A stretch of DNA of 64,000 nucleotides, from assembly GCA_021647465.1 (NCBI GenBank), contig JAKIUQ010000002.1:62001-126000 (forward strand), in the 5' to 3' direction. Below, in pieces: positions 1 through 8,919 of this stretch (positions are counted from its first letter, which is position 1; the number at the start of each line of letters is the position of its first letter). The notes under the pieces were generated by a model. It was not told where the DNA came from. It saw nothing but the letters and a program-made list of their open reading frames with translations, and did not search any database. This stretch comes from Emcibacter sp. Its GTDB lineage: Bacteria; Pseudomonadota; Alphaproteobacteria; Sphingomonadales; Emcibacteraceae. The position numbers and the translations under genes are program-made.

Positions 1-1172
1 AATCCAATAACGACGGGCCGTTTTCATGGATTTTGGGCGGCTTTTACTTTGCAGAGACGATGAATATTTCGGCGCGGGTTCGCCTTGCGCGGTCTCTTGC
101 GGGGCTTGGTGTTGACGCGAATGTTGTTTCCGAGCAAAAGACAAATGCGGTGGCCATATTTGGTGATGGGACATATGAATTGACGGAAAAGCTGTCTTTG
201 ACTTTGGGCTGGCGTTATAGTTACGAGCAGAAAACCTTTAATACAGACCGTTTTGACCGCACCCTTTTTGCAGGTACAGTCCCGGGCGGGCCGTTCGCGG
301 GCACTTATGCCGCCGGCGAGATCTGGCGTGATGCGCCTTTCTTCGAATCTCAGGCGAGTTATAAAGACTTCTCTCCGCGTGCCGTTCTGGATTTTCAGGC
401 CAGTGAGGATGTGTTCTTATACGCGTCTTACAGTCAGGGCTTCAAAAGTGGCGGCTTTAACACTTTTACCCCGAATGACGGTTTTGGCCCTGAGAGCATT
501 ACGGCCTATGAGATCGGCTTCAAGTCCGAAATGATGGACAATAGAGTGCGTTTGAATGGTGCGGCTTTCTATAATAAATATTCCGACTTGCAAATCAGGT
601 CATCTGATTCTGCATTTAACACCAGAATCTTGAATGCCGGTGTAGCAAGGGCGCAGGGCGCGGAGCTTGAATTGTCCTTCGCTGTCACGGAACATCTTAC
701 GATTTCCGGTAACGTTGCTTACCTTGATGCCGAATTTACGAATGCTGTTATTAGGGCGGTCCCGAGTACTATCGGTGTTGTTTCGGCCGGTCAGCGACTT
801 GGTGAGATTAGCCAGGATGTCTCTGGAAATAAATTGCCGCGTTCGCCTGAATGGCAGTCGTATCTTAATGTTTCTTATGAGCGGCCTGTCGGTTCTGTCA
901 TTATGGGGCTGAATGCGACCTATAAATATCAGGATGATGTATTCTATCTGGAAACCAATCAGGATGTGAATATTTTCGTTGGGGAAGCATGGAGCGAAAT
1001 TGACCTGAGATTGGAAATTTCAGACCCTGATGATATGTGGGAAGTTGCCATTTATGGTCAGAATGTCACCAATAACCGTCGCTTGTCTTTTGCGGCAACC
1101 TTTGGCGGTTTCCCGACGGGTGTGGTTAGTGAGCCGGCCAAATGGGGCATTGAAACGGTTTTCCGTTTCTAA
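1..1172 (+). CDS. TonB-dependent receptor, C-terminal part (5' end outside window)
   Basis: The reading frame is open to the left edge (first full codon at base 3), so only the outer-membrane beta-barrel part is present, about 390 residues. No plug or TonB box is visible. Alternating aromatic/polar strands are evident, such as SQGFKSGGFN and YEIGFKSEMMDNRVRLNGAAFY, and the protein ends on the aromatic ETVFRF typical of barrel insertion signals. These features match the family that imports siderophores, cobalamin or organic substrates with energy from TonB-ExbBD. The following genes are catabolic, so an organic substrate is more likely than iron, but this is inference. The TTG at 33 could be mistaken for a start, but the protein clearly continues upstream of it. 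Confidence 0.93.
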   Translation, partial: SNNDGPFSWILGGFYFAETMNISARVRLARSLAGLGVDANVVSEQKTNAVAIFGDGTYELTEKLSLTLGWRYSYEQKTFNTDRFDRTLFAGTVPGGPFAGTYAAGEIWRDAPFFESQASYKDFSPRAVLDFQASEDVFLYASYSQGFKSGGFNTFTPNDGFGPESITAYEIGFKSEMMDNRVRLNGAAFYNKYSDLQIRSSDSAFNTRILNAGVARAQGAELELSFAVTEHLTISGNVAYLDAEFTNAVIRAVPSTIGVVSAGQRLGEISQDVSGNKLPRSPEWQSYLNVSYERPVGSVIMGLNATYKYQDDVFYLETNQDVNIFVGEAWSEIDLRLEISDPDDMWEVAIYGQNVTNNRRLSFAATFGGFPTGVVSEPAKWGIETVFRF

Positions 1173-1231
1173 AATAGTTAATCGGTTTCAGATTGTCTGA
1201 TGTTATTTGAATATTATGTTTGGAGGATACT

Positions 1232-1597
1232 ATGCGTAAATTTATTTTTAAGTGTTTTGGCTTTTCGGCAGCTATATTTTTAAGCATTAGCAATCTGGGG
1301 CTGGCTAATGATACTTTTGCAGCCATGCTCGATGATAATACCATGAAGGTGATCGGGCCAGACGGTACGGTGCAAAACTGGTATTTTCATCCGGATGGTA
1401 CATTTTCCAGTTTGGAAAATGTTACGGGTTCCTGGACGATGGAGGGTGATATTCTATGTACGCTCTACGGCGAGAGGACTAAGCCCGGATGTTTTTCTTT
1501 GCCGACGGGTAAGGCTATAGGCGATACATGGAATCAGGTTGTTGGTTCCGGAAAAACGTTAAAGGTTATCATTGTAAAAGGCCGTCAGGCACGCTGA
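1232..1597 (+). CDS. Small exported protein of unknown function (121 aa)
   Basis: I do not recognise a family. The protein starts with a clear Sec signal peptide: MRKF, a hydrophobic core near residues 8-24, and a likely cut after GLA. The mature part of about 95 residues is rich in Gly, Thr and aromatic residues and has two cysteines (ILC and PGCF) that could form a periplasmic disulfide. I chose the ATG at 1232 because GGAGG at 1222-1226 sits five bases before it; the in-frame TTG at 1220 has no ribosome site and would break the signal peptide. The gene lies 59 bases after the receptor and 27 bases before the DoxX-like gene in the same direction, so it is probably a periplasmic accessory of this cluster. 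Confidence 0.7.
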   Translation: MRKFIFKCFGFSAAIFLSISNLGLANDTFAAMLDDNTMKVIGPDGTVQNWYFHPDGTFSSLENVTGSWTMEGDILCTLYGERTKPGCFSLPTGKAIGDTWNQVVGSGKTLKVIIVKGRQAR

Positions 1598-1624
1598 GGT
1601 TCTTTTCAAATAGGAGAGTATATT

Positions 1625-2080
1625 ATGACAATGGATACCGATAAAAGGTTAGCCATTTCTTTGTTTTTAATACGTATTACTGTTTTTCTGGTGATGTTTA
1701 TGTGGACGTTAAGGAAGTATTTTGATCCGGTTCATGCCGGAAAGCTTTTCGCGAAATATTATGCTATCCCCGGACTTAATGAGGTCATGATTTACGGGAT
1801 TGTTGCCGTGCAAATGGTTCTTATTTTTGCGTTTTTATTCGGAATTGCCAAATTCTGGACCTATGGGCTTGTTATGGTGTTGCATGGTGGGTCAACTTTT
1901 GCGCCACTCATGAAATATTTTGCCCCTTATGAGGGGACGCATTTGCTGTTTTTCGCCGCTTGGCCAATGTTGGCGGCTTGTATAACCCTGTTCCTGCTAA
2001 GGGATAAAGATACGATGTTTGTGTTCAAGGCGGGCGGCTCTTCCGCTGACGACGGGGCGCAGCCGGAAAAGGAAGTATAA
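1625..2080 (+). CDS. DoxX-like integral membrane protein (151 aa)
   Basis: Four hydrophobic segments are visible near residues 10-30, 52-75, 78-97 and 106-126, followed by a short charged tail. This size and topology fit the DoxX/DoxD family of small inner-membrane proteins, which includes quinone-interacting oxidoreductase subunits, although most members have no known function. A ribosome site (GGAGAG) precedes the ATG at 1625. The stop codon is one base before the start of the GST gene, so the two are probably translated together. The role in this cluster is unknown; electron transfer to or from an enzyme of the pathway is possible. Confidence 0.65.
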   Translation: MTMDTDKRLAISLFLIRITVFLVMFMWTLRKYFDPVHAGKLFAKYYAIPGLNEVMIYGIVAVQMVLIFAFLFGIAKFWTYGLVMVLHGGSTFAPLMKYFAPYEGTHLLFFAAWPMLAACITLFLLRDKDTMFVFKAGGSSADDGAQPEKEV

Positions 2081-2081
2081 G

Positions 2082-2951
2082 ATGGTTCAGCTCATTGACA
2101 GTGATATTCAAACCCGCGAAGTTCTTGGTTGGAAGGGGCTGCATTTGCTGCACCATCCGGCGGCGGCCTGTTCTAAAAAACTGCGTATTTTTTTGAATGT
2201 CAAAGGCATAGAGTGGGAATCACATATTGTTGATATTAAAGCGGGTGCAAATTATGACGAATGGTTCCTGGGGATCAATCCGCGCGGTTTGATCCCGGTA
2301 TTGGTTGATGATGGGACGGTGCAGATCGAAAGCAATGATATTCTCCTGTATCTGGAGAATAAATTTTCTGATTCTGGGCCAAGTCTGCTTTCTACCGGCG
2401 GCGTATCAGAAATGGAAAAGCTTCTGGCGCATGAGAATGACCTGCATATGGATCTGCGGACGCTGGTTTTCCGTTTTTATTTTCCCGGAAAAAGCCCGTC
2501 AAAGCCTGAGGGCGCCCTTGAAAAATATCGGGACACGGGGTCTGGCACCGTCGGCGGTGTGGAAGATAAGGAAAAAGATGTCCAGATTAATTTTTGGGAA
2601 ACAGTGAAGAATGACGGCATTCCTGACGAAACAGCACGAAAATCAGCCTTAAAATTCCGCGCGGCATTTGATGAGCTGGAGATGCGCCTTGAAAATAACT
2701 CTTATCTGCTTGGTACTGATTTGAGCATTCTGGATATTGCCTGGTTCATCTATACGGATCGCCTGATATTGGCGGGTTATCCCATAGCAAGGCTGCATCC
2801 CCGCATTGACCGGTGGTTCAGCAAACTTGCCACGCATCCGGACTTTTCCAAAGAAGTTGTGATGCCGGAAGAAATGATGGACATGATAGCGGCCGCGCGC
2901 GATGAGCAGGAAAAAGCTGGAAAAACATTGAGTCTGGTCGCGGGATTTTAA
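2082..2951 (+). CDS. Glutathione S-transferase family protein (289 aa)
   Basis: Residues about 18-100 have the thioredoxin-like GST N-terminal fold: an active-site candidate region AAACSKKLR, the cis-proline motif GLIPVLVDDG, and ESNDILLYLE, the pattern that binds the gamma-glutamyl part of glutathione. An all-helical C-terminal domain follows to about residue 275, with LSILDIAWF in the usual position. The protein is longer than common GSTs (200-230 aa) and in size resembles catabolic GSTs such as LigF-type beta-etherases. Next to an FAH-type hydrolase it could instead be a maleylpyruvate/maleylacetoacetate-type isomerase. I start it at the ATG at 2082, one base after the previous stop, rather than at in-frame codons inside the DoxX-like gene. 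The substrate cannot be read from the sequence. Confidence 0.85.
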   Translation: MVQLIDSDIQTREVLGWKGLHLLHHPAAACSKKLRIFLNVKGIEWESHIVDIKAGANYDEWFLGINPRGLIPVLVDDGTVQIESNDILLYLENKFSDSGPSLLSTGGVSEMEKLLAHENDLHMDLRTLVFRFYFPGKSPSKPEGALEKYRDTGSGTVGGVEDKEKDVQINFWETVKNDGIPDETARKSALKFRAAFDELEMRLENNSYLLGTDLSILDIAWFIYTDRLILAGYPIARLHPRIDRWFSKLATHPDFSKEVVMPEEMMDMIAAARDEQEKAGKTLSLVAGF

Positions 2952-2983
2952 AAATATTGACGCGTTAATTATTGGAGCATTGT

Positions 2984-3826
2984 ATGAGGTTGGTACGTTA
3001 CGGGGAAAAGGGCATAGAGAAGCCCGGACTGTTGGATAAGAAGGACCGGGTGAGATCGTTGGCGGGCTTGGTCAAGGATGTGGATATTCTGTTTCTTAGG
3101 CCAGAAGCCAGAGAAGTTCTGGCGGCGATTGACCCTGAGAAATTACCCTTGGTGGAATCAGGATGCCGGTTGGGGATGCCCATAGTCGGTATCAGGCAAA
3201 TTATAGCTGTCGCAGGGAATTACCGCGCCCATGTTGAAGAGCGCGGCAATGTTTTGCCAACAGAGCCCATGATTTTTCATAAATCCATAGGGTCTCTTTG
3301 TGGCCCGACAGATGACATCATTTTACCGCCGGAGACCAATGAGAATGACTGGGAGATAGAGCTGGGTATTCTCATCGGAAAAACGGCAAGCCGGGTATCT
3401 GAGGATGATGCGCTTTCCTATGTCGGCGGATATTGCCTTGTTAACGATATCACAGAGCGTCATTGGCAGCATAAGAGAATTGGGCAGTTCGGCAAGGGCA
3501 AGAGCTTTGACAGCTTTACCCCGATCGGGCCGTGGGTTTCGACACCGGATGAAATCGAAGACCCTCAGGCGCTTGATATGTGGCTGGATCTGAACGGCGA
3601 AAGACGTCAGGAAGGTTCCACAGGGCAAATGGTTCACGGGGTTGATAAATTGATCAGTTATATCAGCCAGTTTATGACATTGGAACCGGGCGATCTGATC
3701 GTATCGGGAACATGTGCGGGGGTCGGGGCCGCCTGTGAGCCGCCTGTATTCATGCAGGATGGGGACAGGCTGGATTTTGGTATTTCTAAACTTGGCGAGC
3801 AGCATCATTCGGTGCGGCGGGCTTGA
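2984..3826 (+). CDS. Fumarylacetoacetate hydrolase family protein (280 aa)
   Basis: The C-terminal FAH fold is clear from residue 65 on. Visible motifs are AGNYRAHVEE, the metal-site segments WEIELGILIG and VNDITERHWQ, and GKSFDSFTPIGPW, all in canonical order; metal-binding Glu and Asp residues are present. The family hydrolyses or decarboxylates 1,3-diketo acids such as acylpyruvates and fumarylacetoacetate, usually with Mg or Mn. A GST gene directly upstream suggests the classic isomerase-plus-hydrolase pair that ends ring-cleavage pathways. The ATG at 2984 has GGAG six bases before it; the TTG at 2972 lacks a site. The product cannot be named, but a dicarboxylic acid would fit the CoA ligase downstream. 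Confidence 0.88.
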   Translation: MRLVRYGEKGIEKPGLLDKKDRVRSLAGLVKDVDILFLRPEAREVLAAIDPEKLPLVESGCRLGMPIVGIRQIIAVAGNYRAHVEERGNVLPTEPMIFHKSIGSLCGPTDDIILPPETNENDWEIELGILIGKTASRVSEDDALSYVGGYCLVNDITERHWQHKRIGQFGKGKSFDSFTPIGPWVSTPDEIEDPQALDMWLDLNGERRQEGSTGQMVHGVDKLISYISQFMTLEPGDLIVSGTCAGVGAACEPPVFMQDGDRLDFGISKLGEQHHSVRRA

Positions 3827-3865
3827 TTGAAAAGAGGTTTTTAATAATAGAGAGAAGGTGCTGTT

Positions 3866-4462
3866 ATGGCTGTTGATAAAGTTAAAGAGAGTGATGCGCG
3901 CGTGAATGCCCTCGTTGAACGTCCAGAGGAGATTGTGACCTCTCCGGAAGACTATTATGCGCTGCGCAAAAAATGGACAAAGACTCTGGCGACGCCCAAA
4001 TTGATGCGCTGCGCGGATGCACCATCCATTATGGACGGAGAGCAGAATATTAAGTTGTTGCTGAGCGGGGAAGAGAGCGGTGGCCGATTTATGGTTTCAT
4101 TGATTACTTTGGAGCCGGATACCGGCCCGCCGCTACATCATCAACCCAATGAAGATGAAATGTTTCTTGTGGTGTCCGGTCAAGTCGAAGTGACGATCGG
4201 AAATGCAACGGCGATTGTTGGGCCCGGGGATTTTGCCTATGCGCCGCCAAATACCTCACATGCTTTTCGTGCCGTAGGCAACAAGCCGGCGTCTATGTTC
4301 TCTGTCAATAGTCCGGGGGGGCATGAAAGAGGATTCGAATATTTCACCAAAATGGCAAAAGAGGGCGAGCCTATAGAAAAGGCGATGGCCGGATTAGAGA
4401 ATTATGATTTTGTTATCAATAAGTTAGATGATGAAGAAGCCAACGAACGGATCGGGGTGTAG
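3866..4462 (+). CDS. Single-domain cupin protein (198 aa)
   Basis: The cupin barrel spans about residues 70-150. Motif 1 is GPPLHHQPNEDEMFLVVSG, with two adjacent His and a Glu as candidate metal ligands. Motif 2 is PGDFAYAPPNTSHAF, with the third His. Before it lies a helical extension of about 65 residues that I cannot assign. Cupins of this kind include ring-opening dioxygenases, isomerases and small-molecule binders. A gentisate-type dioxygenase would normally have two cupin domains and about 340 residues, so that specific call is not supported. The gene follows the FAH gene by 39 bases and is followed by a hairpin and a palindrome before the next TBDR. Confidence 0.85.
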   Translation: MAVDKVKESDARVNALVERPEEIVTSPEDYYALRKKWTKTLATPKLMRCADAPSIMDGEQNIKLLLSGEESGGRFMVSLITLEPDTGPPLHHQPNEDEMFLVVSGQVEVTIGNATAIVGPGDFAYAPPNTSHAFRAVGNKPASMFSVNSPGGHERGFEYFTKMAKEGEPIEKAMAGLENYDFVINKLDDEEANERIGV

Positions 4463-4485
4463 GTCGGCTTAACTGTTAAACTTCG

Positions 4486-4511
4486 CCTCATCGTGCTTGT
4501 GCATGGTGAGG
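4486..4511 (+). terminator. Hairpin after the cupin gene, possible attenuator or processing stem
   Basis: CCTCATCGTGC (4486-4496) pairs over 11 positions, including two G-U pairs, with GCATGGTGAGG (4501-4511) around a four-base loop. No strong U tract follows, so this is not a textbook intrinsic terminator. It sits 24 bases after the cupin stop and could protect the upstream mRNA end or dampen read-through into the receptor gene. Confidence 0.4.
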
Positions 4512-4520
4512 TAAGTAATT

Positions 4521-4542
4521 TGTATAAATTGCAATTTATACA
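4521..4542. promoter_or_regulatory. Perfect 22-bp palindrome upstream of the TonB receptor
   Basis: TGTATAAATTG (4521-4531) is followed immediately by its exact reverse complement (to 4542), giving an unbroken 22-bp palindrome 61 bases before the receptor start. This is the usual form of an operator for a dimeric regulator (GntR, TetR, MarR or similar type). No regulator gene is seen in this cluster; it may lie left of the window. The neighbouring AT-rich bases could hold a -10 element, which would make it a repressor site, but this is inference. Confidence 0.55.
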
Positions 4543-4603
4543 ATGACTTGGGGGGATGATTGGGGACTACAGTGAATATTTAAATTTATAAAAGGGTGTA
4601 AAA

Positions 4604-6934
4604 ATGGAAACGAGAACTAACTTGTTAGCAAAATTGCTGGCAACATCGACCTTGGTGTCGGTAATGGCTGGCGGACTTTCTTGGGCTGAAGAGGCTGAGG
4701 AGGCAACATGGGCTTTGGATGAAATCGTGGTAACGGCGCAGAAGCGGTCGCAAGATATCACAGATGTACCGATTTCCGTAACGGCGGTTTCAGGGGAAAT
4801 GCTTGCCGCAAGAGGCATCACCGATACGGCTGAATTGGCCAAGGTTATCCCTGGATTTGTTTATCAGTCATCAACCTTTGGCTCGCCAATATATTATATT
4901 CGCGGCGTTGGTTTCGCTGAAATCACTCAGGCCATTAACCCGGCGGTCAGTATTTATGTTGATCAGATCCCGCTGCCTTTTTCAGTTATGGCGCGCGGGG
5001 CTATTCTGGATTTGCAGGCTGTTGAGGCTCTTAAAGGCCCGCAGGGGACGTTGTTTGGACAGAATGCCACTGGCGGCGCGATCAATTATATCGCCGCGAA
5101 GCCTACGGCTGATCTGGCGGCGGGTGTAGAAGCAAGTTACGGACGTTTCAATGATTTTAAAATCGGGGGCTTTGTCAACGGCTCACTTGGCGAGACATTA
5201 AACGCCAGATTATCAGCCCGGCGTGAAAGCCGCGGGGACTGGCAGCAAAGTTCCAGCCGTGATGATCAGCTTGGTGAACGTGATTTTCTGGTTGGGCGCC
5301 TTTTGCTTGATTGGCAGCCGTCAGACAACCTGAGTTTCTTGCTCAATGTTAATGGCTGGCGCGACAAGTCTGATTCTCAGGCAAACCAGTTCATTGGCTT
5401 TCAATTTCTTGTCCCTTGCCCCGGCCCTGGTCGTCAGGCTGCTTGTGATGCTTTGGTGGCTCAGCCCATATCTCCCGGCAATGCCAGAGCCGCAGACTGG
5501 GACCCGGGCCGCAGCTTTGCCGTTGATGACAATTTTTATCAGGTTGCCTTGCAAGCCAATTGGGACGTGAGCGATAATGTTACCGTGACGTCTTTGACAT
5601 CCTATTCTGACTATAGTTCAGACGCGCCGTTTGATACGGACGGCATGGCCTATACAGACCTGACGGTTATCGGTGATACAAAGATTGATTCCTTTAATCA
5701 GGAACTTCGCGCAAGCGGCGAGCTTGAAAATGGCGTGATCTGGATGCTTGGTGGTAATTATCAAAAATCGGACTCCAGTGAAGTTCAATTGAGCGTTTTA
5801 GGGTCAACCAATAGCGCGAGCTTTGATGGCTTGATCTCGAGGAGCGCTCAGGACGTGACGGCCAAAGCTGTTTTTGCCAGTGTTGAAGTTCCCATGGGCG
5901 AGAAATTTGATATTCTGGCTTCTGCGCGATATACGACGGAAGATCGTGATTTCAGAGGTTGCGCGCAGGATGATGGTAATGGCGGGTTGTCCGGATTATT
6001 GGGCATTATTTCAAACTTAAGGAATGGCCTTCCCCCTGTCCCGCCAGCCTTCATTGAAACAGGCGGCTGCGTAACGCTTAATTCCGCAACAAGCCTGCCT
6101 GTTGGTGGTCTGGTGACGGATAGATTGTCAGAAGATAATATCTCCTGGCGGGTGAGCTTGAATTATAAAGCCGATGAGGACACGCTGGTTTATTTAACCG
6201 CAAGCAAAGGTTACAAGTCAGGGTCATACCCGCTTGTTCCGGGCGTTTTTGATGACCAGTTCACACCGGCGACGCAAGAATCTGTTCAGGCCTTTGAGCT
6301 TGGGCTGAAGAAAACACTCGCCGATAATCGTGTGCAGCTTAACAGTGCGATATATTATTATAATTATAATAATAAGCAAGTGCGCGGTTTCCTTGATGTC
6401 GGATTTCCGTTCGGCAATGTTCCGGCTCTGGTGAATGTTCCCAAATCCCGCGCGTGGGGTTTTGAGTCTGAAATAACCGCTTTGGTATCAGAGGGTCTGC
6501 AGATTAGCGGCGCGGTTAATTATATCGATACGCAGGTAACAGAGGATTTTAATACCCCTGATCCGCTGGGCCAGATTTTCAATATTAATGGCGAAGAATT
6601 CCCGATGGCCCCTCAGTGGCAGTTCAGCGGTGACATTGAATATCGTTTCTCCTTTGGCGATAATCTGGAAGCTTTTGCCGGCATTAGTCCAAGCTACCGC
6701 TCTGCGACAAAAGCGGCTTTCGGGACAAACCCGATCCTAGGGATAGAGAGTTACTTTTTACTTGACCTGAGGGCCGGCGTTGAATCAGAAGATGGCACTT
6801 GGCGCGTTGAATTTTATGGTAATAACCTGACCAACAAGTTCTATTGGACACAGGTCACACGTGAAATTGATGCCTTGACCAGAACGGCGGCGATGCCAGT
6901 AACTTATGGCGTGCGCCTTAGTTACAAATATTAA
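4604..6934 (+). CDS. TonB-dependent receptor (776 aa)
   Basis: This is a full-length outer-membrane receptor. A signal peptide (residues 1-28, cut near LSWAEE) is followed by a TonB-box-like stretch (LDEIVVTAQKR), a plug domain (about 40-160, with IRGVGFAE and ALKGPQGTLFGQNATGGAINY) and a beta-barrel to the C terminus (VRLSYKY). The sequence style is that of the large sphingomonad-type receptor group often found beside catabolic genes. It lies between the cupin gene and the Dabb/ligase genes on the same strand and is preceded by the 22-bp palindrome, so it probably takes up the substrate of this pathway and may be induced by it. It is distinct from the partial receptor at the left edge, so the cluster has at least two receptors. 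Confidence 0.95.
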   Translation: METRTNLLAKLLATSTLVSVMAGGLSWAEEAEEATWALDEIVVTAQKRSQDITDVPISVTAVSGEMLAARGITDTAELAKVIPGFVYQSSTFGSPIYYIRGVGFAEITQAINPAVSIYVDQIPLPFSVMARGAILDLQAVEALKGPQGTLFGQNATGGAINYIAAKPTADLAAGVEASYGRFNDFKIGGFVNGSLGETLNARLSARRESRGDWQQSSSRDDQLGERDFLVGRLLLDWQPSDNLSFLLNVNGWRDKSDSQANQFIGFQFLVPCPGPGRQAACDALVAQPISPGNARAADWDPGRSFAVDDNFYQVALQANWDVSDNVTVTSLTSYSDYSSDAPFDTDGMAYTDLTVIGDTKIDSFNQELRASGELENGVIWMLGGNYQKSDSSEVQLSVLGSTNSASFDGLISRSAQDVTAKAVFASVEVPMGEKFDILASARYTTEDRDFRGCAQDDGNGGLSGLLGIISNLRNGLPPVPPAFIETGGCVTLNSATSLPVGGLVTDRLSEDNISWRVSLNYKADEDTLVYLTASKGYKSGSYPLVPGVFDDQFTPATQESVQAFELGLKKTLADNRVQLNSAIYYYNYNNKQVRGFLDVGFPFGNVPALVNVPKSRAWGFESEITALVSEGLQISGAVNYIDTQVTEDFNTPDPLGQIFNINGEEFPMAPQWQFSGDIEYRFSFGDNLEAFAGISPSYRSATKAAFGTNPILGIESYFLLDLRAGVESEDGTWRVEFYGNNLTNKFYWTQVTREIDALTRTAAMPVTYGVRLSYKY

Positions 6935-6992
6935 TGGGCATTTGCGGATTATAAAAATGTGAAGATATGCTTTTTAAACACAGGAATTATTT

Positions 6993-7283
6993 ATGACAGT
7001 ACAACATATGGTTTGGTTAAAGACACCCGAAGGTGCCAGTAATGCGGACATGGAAGACTTGATAGAGAAAATCCTGCGGATGAAAAGCATTCCTTCGGTT
7101 ATCGACATCGTGGCTGGTAAAAATCATAAAGATACCAGCCACGGTTATGACTATGGTGTCATCATGACTTATGCGGATAAGGCCGCCCATCGTCTTTATA
7201 ACGAACATCCCGACCACGCAAAAATGCGTGATGAGATCAAGGCAATGGGTGTTGGTATGATGGCGCTTGATTTTGAACATTGA
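6993..7283 (+). CDS. Dabb-domain (stress-responsive A/B barrel) protein (96 aa)
   Basis: The whole protein matches the small dimeric alpha/beta barrel called Dabb. It starts with the typical VQHMVWLKTPEG strand, has a helix with DMEDLIEKILRMK, and continues with the YDYGVIMTYADKAAHRLYNEHPDH segment and a final FEH-type strand. The family includes polyketide cyclase-like and aldehyde- or lactone-processing enzymes as well as proteins of unknown role. Its location between the TBDR and the MatB-like ligase suggests an enzymatic or binding role in the same pathway. A ribosome site (AGGAA) precedes the ATG. Confidence 0.8.
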   Translation: MTVQHMVWLKTPEGASNADMEDLIEKILRMKSIPSVIDIVAGKNHKDTSHGYDYGVIMTYADKAAHRLYNEHPDHAKMRDEIKAMGVGMMALDFEH

Positions 7284-7354
7284 CCAGCCGGCGCGTGGCA
7301 CCCGAACGGTATATCTGAACGCTGTGGGTGCGAATAGTTTCTAAGGATATTGGT

Positions 7355-8908
7355 ATGAATATTTGTGTTTCTCAAACCGGGGACAATCCCTCATTGTGGC
7401 TGGAGTCCGTGGCCGAAACGGACCCTGATCGCCCCTTCATGCAGACGCCCGGTGAAAAATCCTACAGCTATGGGGATACTGCCGATATTTCAGGTCGCTT
7501 TGCGACCTATCTTTCTCAATGCGGCATTGTTGCAGGGGACCGTGTTGCGGCCCAGATAGATAAATCGCCTGAGGGTTTCATGCTTTATTTAGCCTGCCTT
7601 CGTATGGGGGTCATATATGTGCCGTTAAATACGGCATACTCAAGAATTGAAATAGACTATTTTATCAAGGATTCTGAACCCGGTATATTGATCTGCCGGC
7701 CAAAATATCTGGATGAAATGACCCGGGTTGCTGAAAAATTTAACGTGCAAGAAATTCATTCCCTTGGCGTCAATGGCGAGGGGACATTCATTGATAATGC
7801 TTTGAAATGCCGCCCTGACGGGTTCATTCCTTCTGATGGGGATCCCGCCGAAGTCGCGGCTCTGCTCTATACATCCGGGACGACAGGCCGTTCGAAAGGG
7901 GCGATGATTACGCGCCGCGCTCTGGCCCATTGCGCCAAGACGCTCGCCGCCTCATGGCATTTTACGGCGGATGATGTTTTGCTTCATGTTTTGCCGGTCT
8001 TTCATGGCCATGGGCTTTTTATTGCGGCGAATACGGCTCTTGTTGCCGGGGCGCAGATGATTTTCACCAAACGTTTTGATATTGACGAAGTTATTCGTTG
8101 TTTGCCAGAGGCAACGGTTTTCATGGGGGTGCCGACCATGTATATGCGCCTGTTGAAGCATCCGGATTTCTCTGAGGCGGCCTGCCATAATCTTCGATTG
8201 GCTATTTCGGGGTCTGCGCCGATCATGCGGGAAACCCTTGACGCCTTCAGAGAAAAATCCGGCTGTTGTATATTGGAACGTTATGGCCTTACGGAAACGC
8301 TGATTGTGACGGCTAACCCGTATGAAGGGACGGCGGTGCAGGGGTCTGTTGGCCTGCCGGTCAACGATGTTGACCTTCGCCTTGCGGATATTGAAACCGG
8401 AAAAGAGCTGCAGGAGGCCAATGTGATCGGCAAGATCGAAGTTCGGGGGCCGGGCCTGTTTAAAGGCTATTGGAAAAATCCTGAAAAAACGGCAGAAGAA
8501 ATGTGTCCTGACGGCTATTTCATGACCGGTGATCTGGGAAAATTTGACGAAAAGGGTTATCTCTATATTGTGGGCCGTGATAAAGATATGGTTATTACGG
8601 GCGGTTATAATGTTTACCCCAAGGAAGTGGAAGCAGAAATAGATGCCCGGAAGACTGTGCTGGAAAGTGCGGTGATCGGGTTGCCGCACCCGGATTTTGG
8701 CGAGGCCGTTTCGGCATTTGTTGTTCTTGCGGATGGCGGCAAACTGGATGAGGCGGATCTTATGGAAATTTTGGCAGATCGGCTGGCCAAATATAAATGC
8801 CCAAAAAGAATAATATTTGTCGATAGCCTGCCGCGAAATGCTATGGGTAAGGTTCAAAAAAATATTCTTAGGCAGCAGTATGAGGCTCTTTACCAACAGG
8901 TAACGTGA
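7355..8908 (+). CDS. matB: Malonyl-CoA/methylmalonyl-CoA synthetase-like AMP-forming ligase
   Basis: This acyl-CoA synthetase of about 517 residues belongs to the ANL superfamily. Motifs in order are the P-loop LLYTSGTTGRSKG, the ERYGLTET adenylate motif, TGDLGKFDEKGY, the hinge IVGRDKDMVITGGYNVYPKEVE and the catalytic-lysine segment PRNAMGKVQKN. Around LPVFHGHGLF, GVPTMYMRLL and SGSAPIM it closely resembles MatB, which makes malonyl-CoA or methylmalonyl-CoA from the free diacid, ATP and CoA. The next gene resembles methylmalonyl-CoA decarboxylase, which supports a diacid substrate. I use the ATG at 7355, which has an AAGGA site, rather than the GTG at 7328. The stop overlaps the region before the next gene. 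Exact specificity (malonate or a methylated form) is not decidable here. Confidence 0.82.
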   Translation: MNICVSQTGDNPSLWLESVAETDPDRPFMQTPGEKSYSYGDTADISGRFATYLSQCGIVAGDRVAAQIDKSPEGFMLYLACLRMGVIYVPLNTAYSRIEIDYFIKDSEPGILICRPKYLDEMTRVAEKFNVQEIHSLGVNGEGTFIDNALKCRPDGFIPSDGDPAEVAALLYTSGTTGRSKGAMITRRALAHCAKTLAASWHFTADDVLLHVLPVFHGHGLFIAANTALVAGAQMIFTKRFDIDEVIRCLPEATVFMGVPTMYMRLLKHPDFSEAACHNLRLAISGSAPIMRETLDAFREKSGCCILERYGLTETLIVTANPYEGTAVQGSVGLPVNDVDLRLADIETGKELQEANVIGKIEVRGPGLFKGYWKNPEKTAEEMCPDGYFMTGDLGKFDEKGYLYIVGRDKDMVITGGYNVYPKEVEAEIDARKTVLESAVIGLPHPDFGEAVSAFVVLADGGKLDEADLMEILADRLAKYKCPKRIIFVDSLPRNAMGKVQKNILRQQYEALYQQVT

Positions 8909-8919
8909 AGGTAAATTTG

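Noticed and set aside
3866..4462. Gentisate 1,2-dioxygenase
   Set aside because: It would fit a GST/FAH neighbourhood, but the protein has one cupin domain and 198 residues instead of two domains and about 340.
7952..8896. 314-residue open frame on the - strand
   Set aside because: It is antisense to the MatB-like ligase gene, whose motifs are complete; the antisense product is rich in Ile/Phe/His with no recognisable domain.
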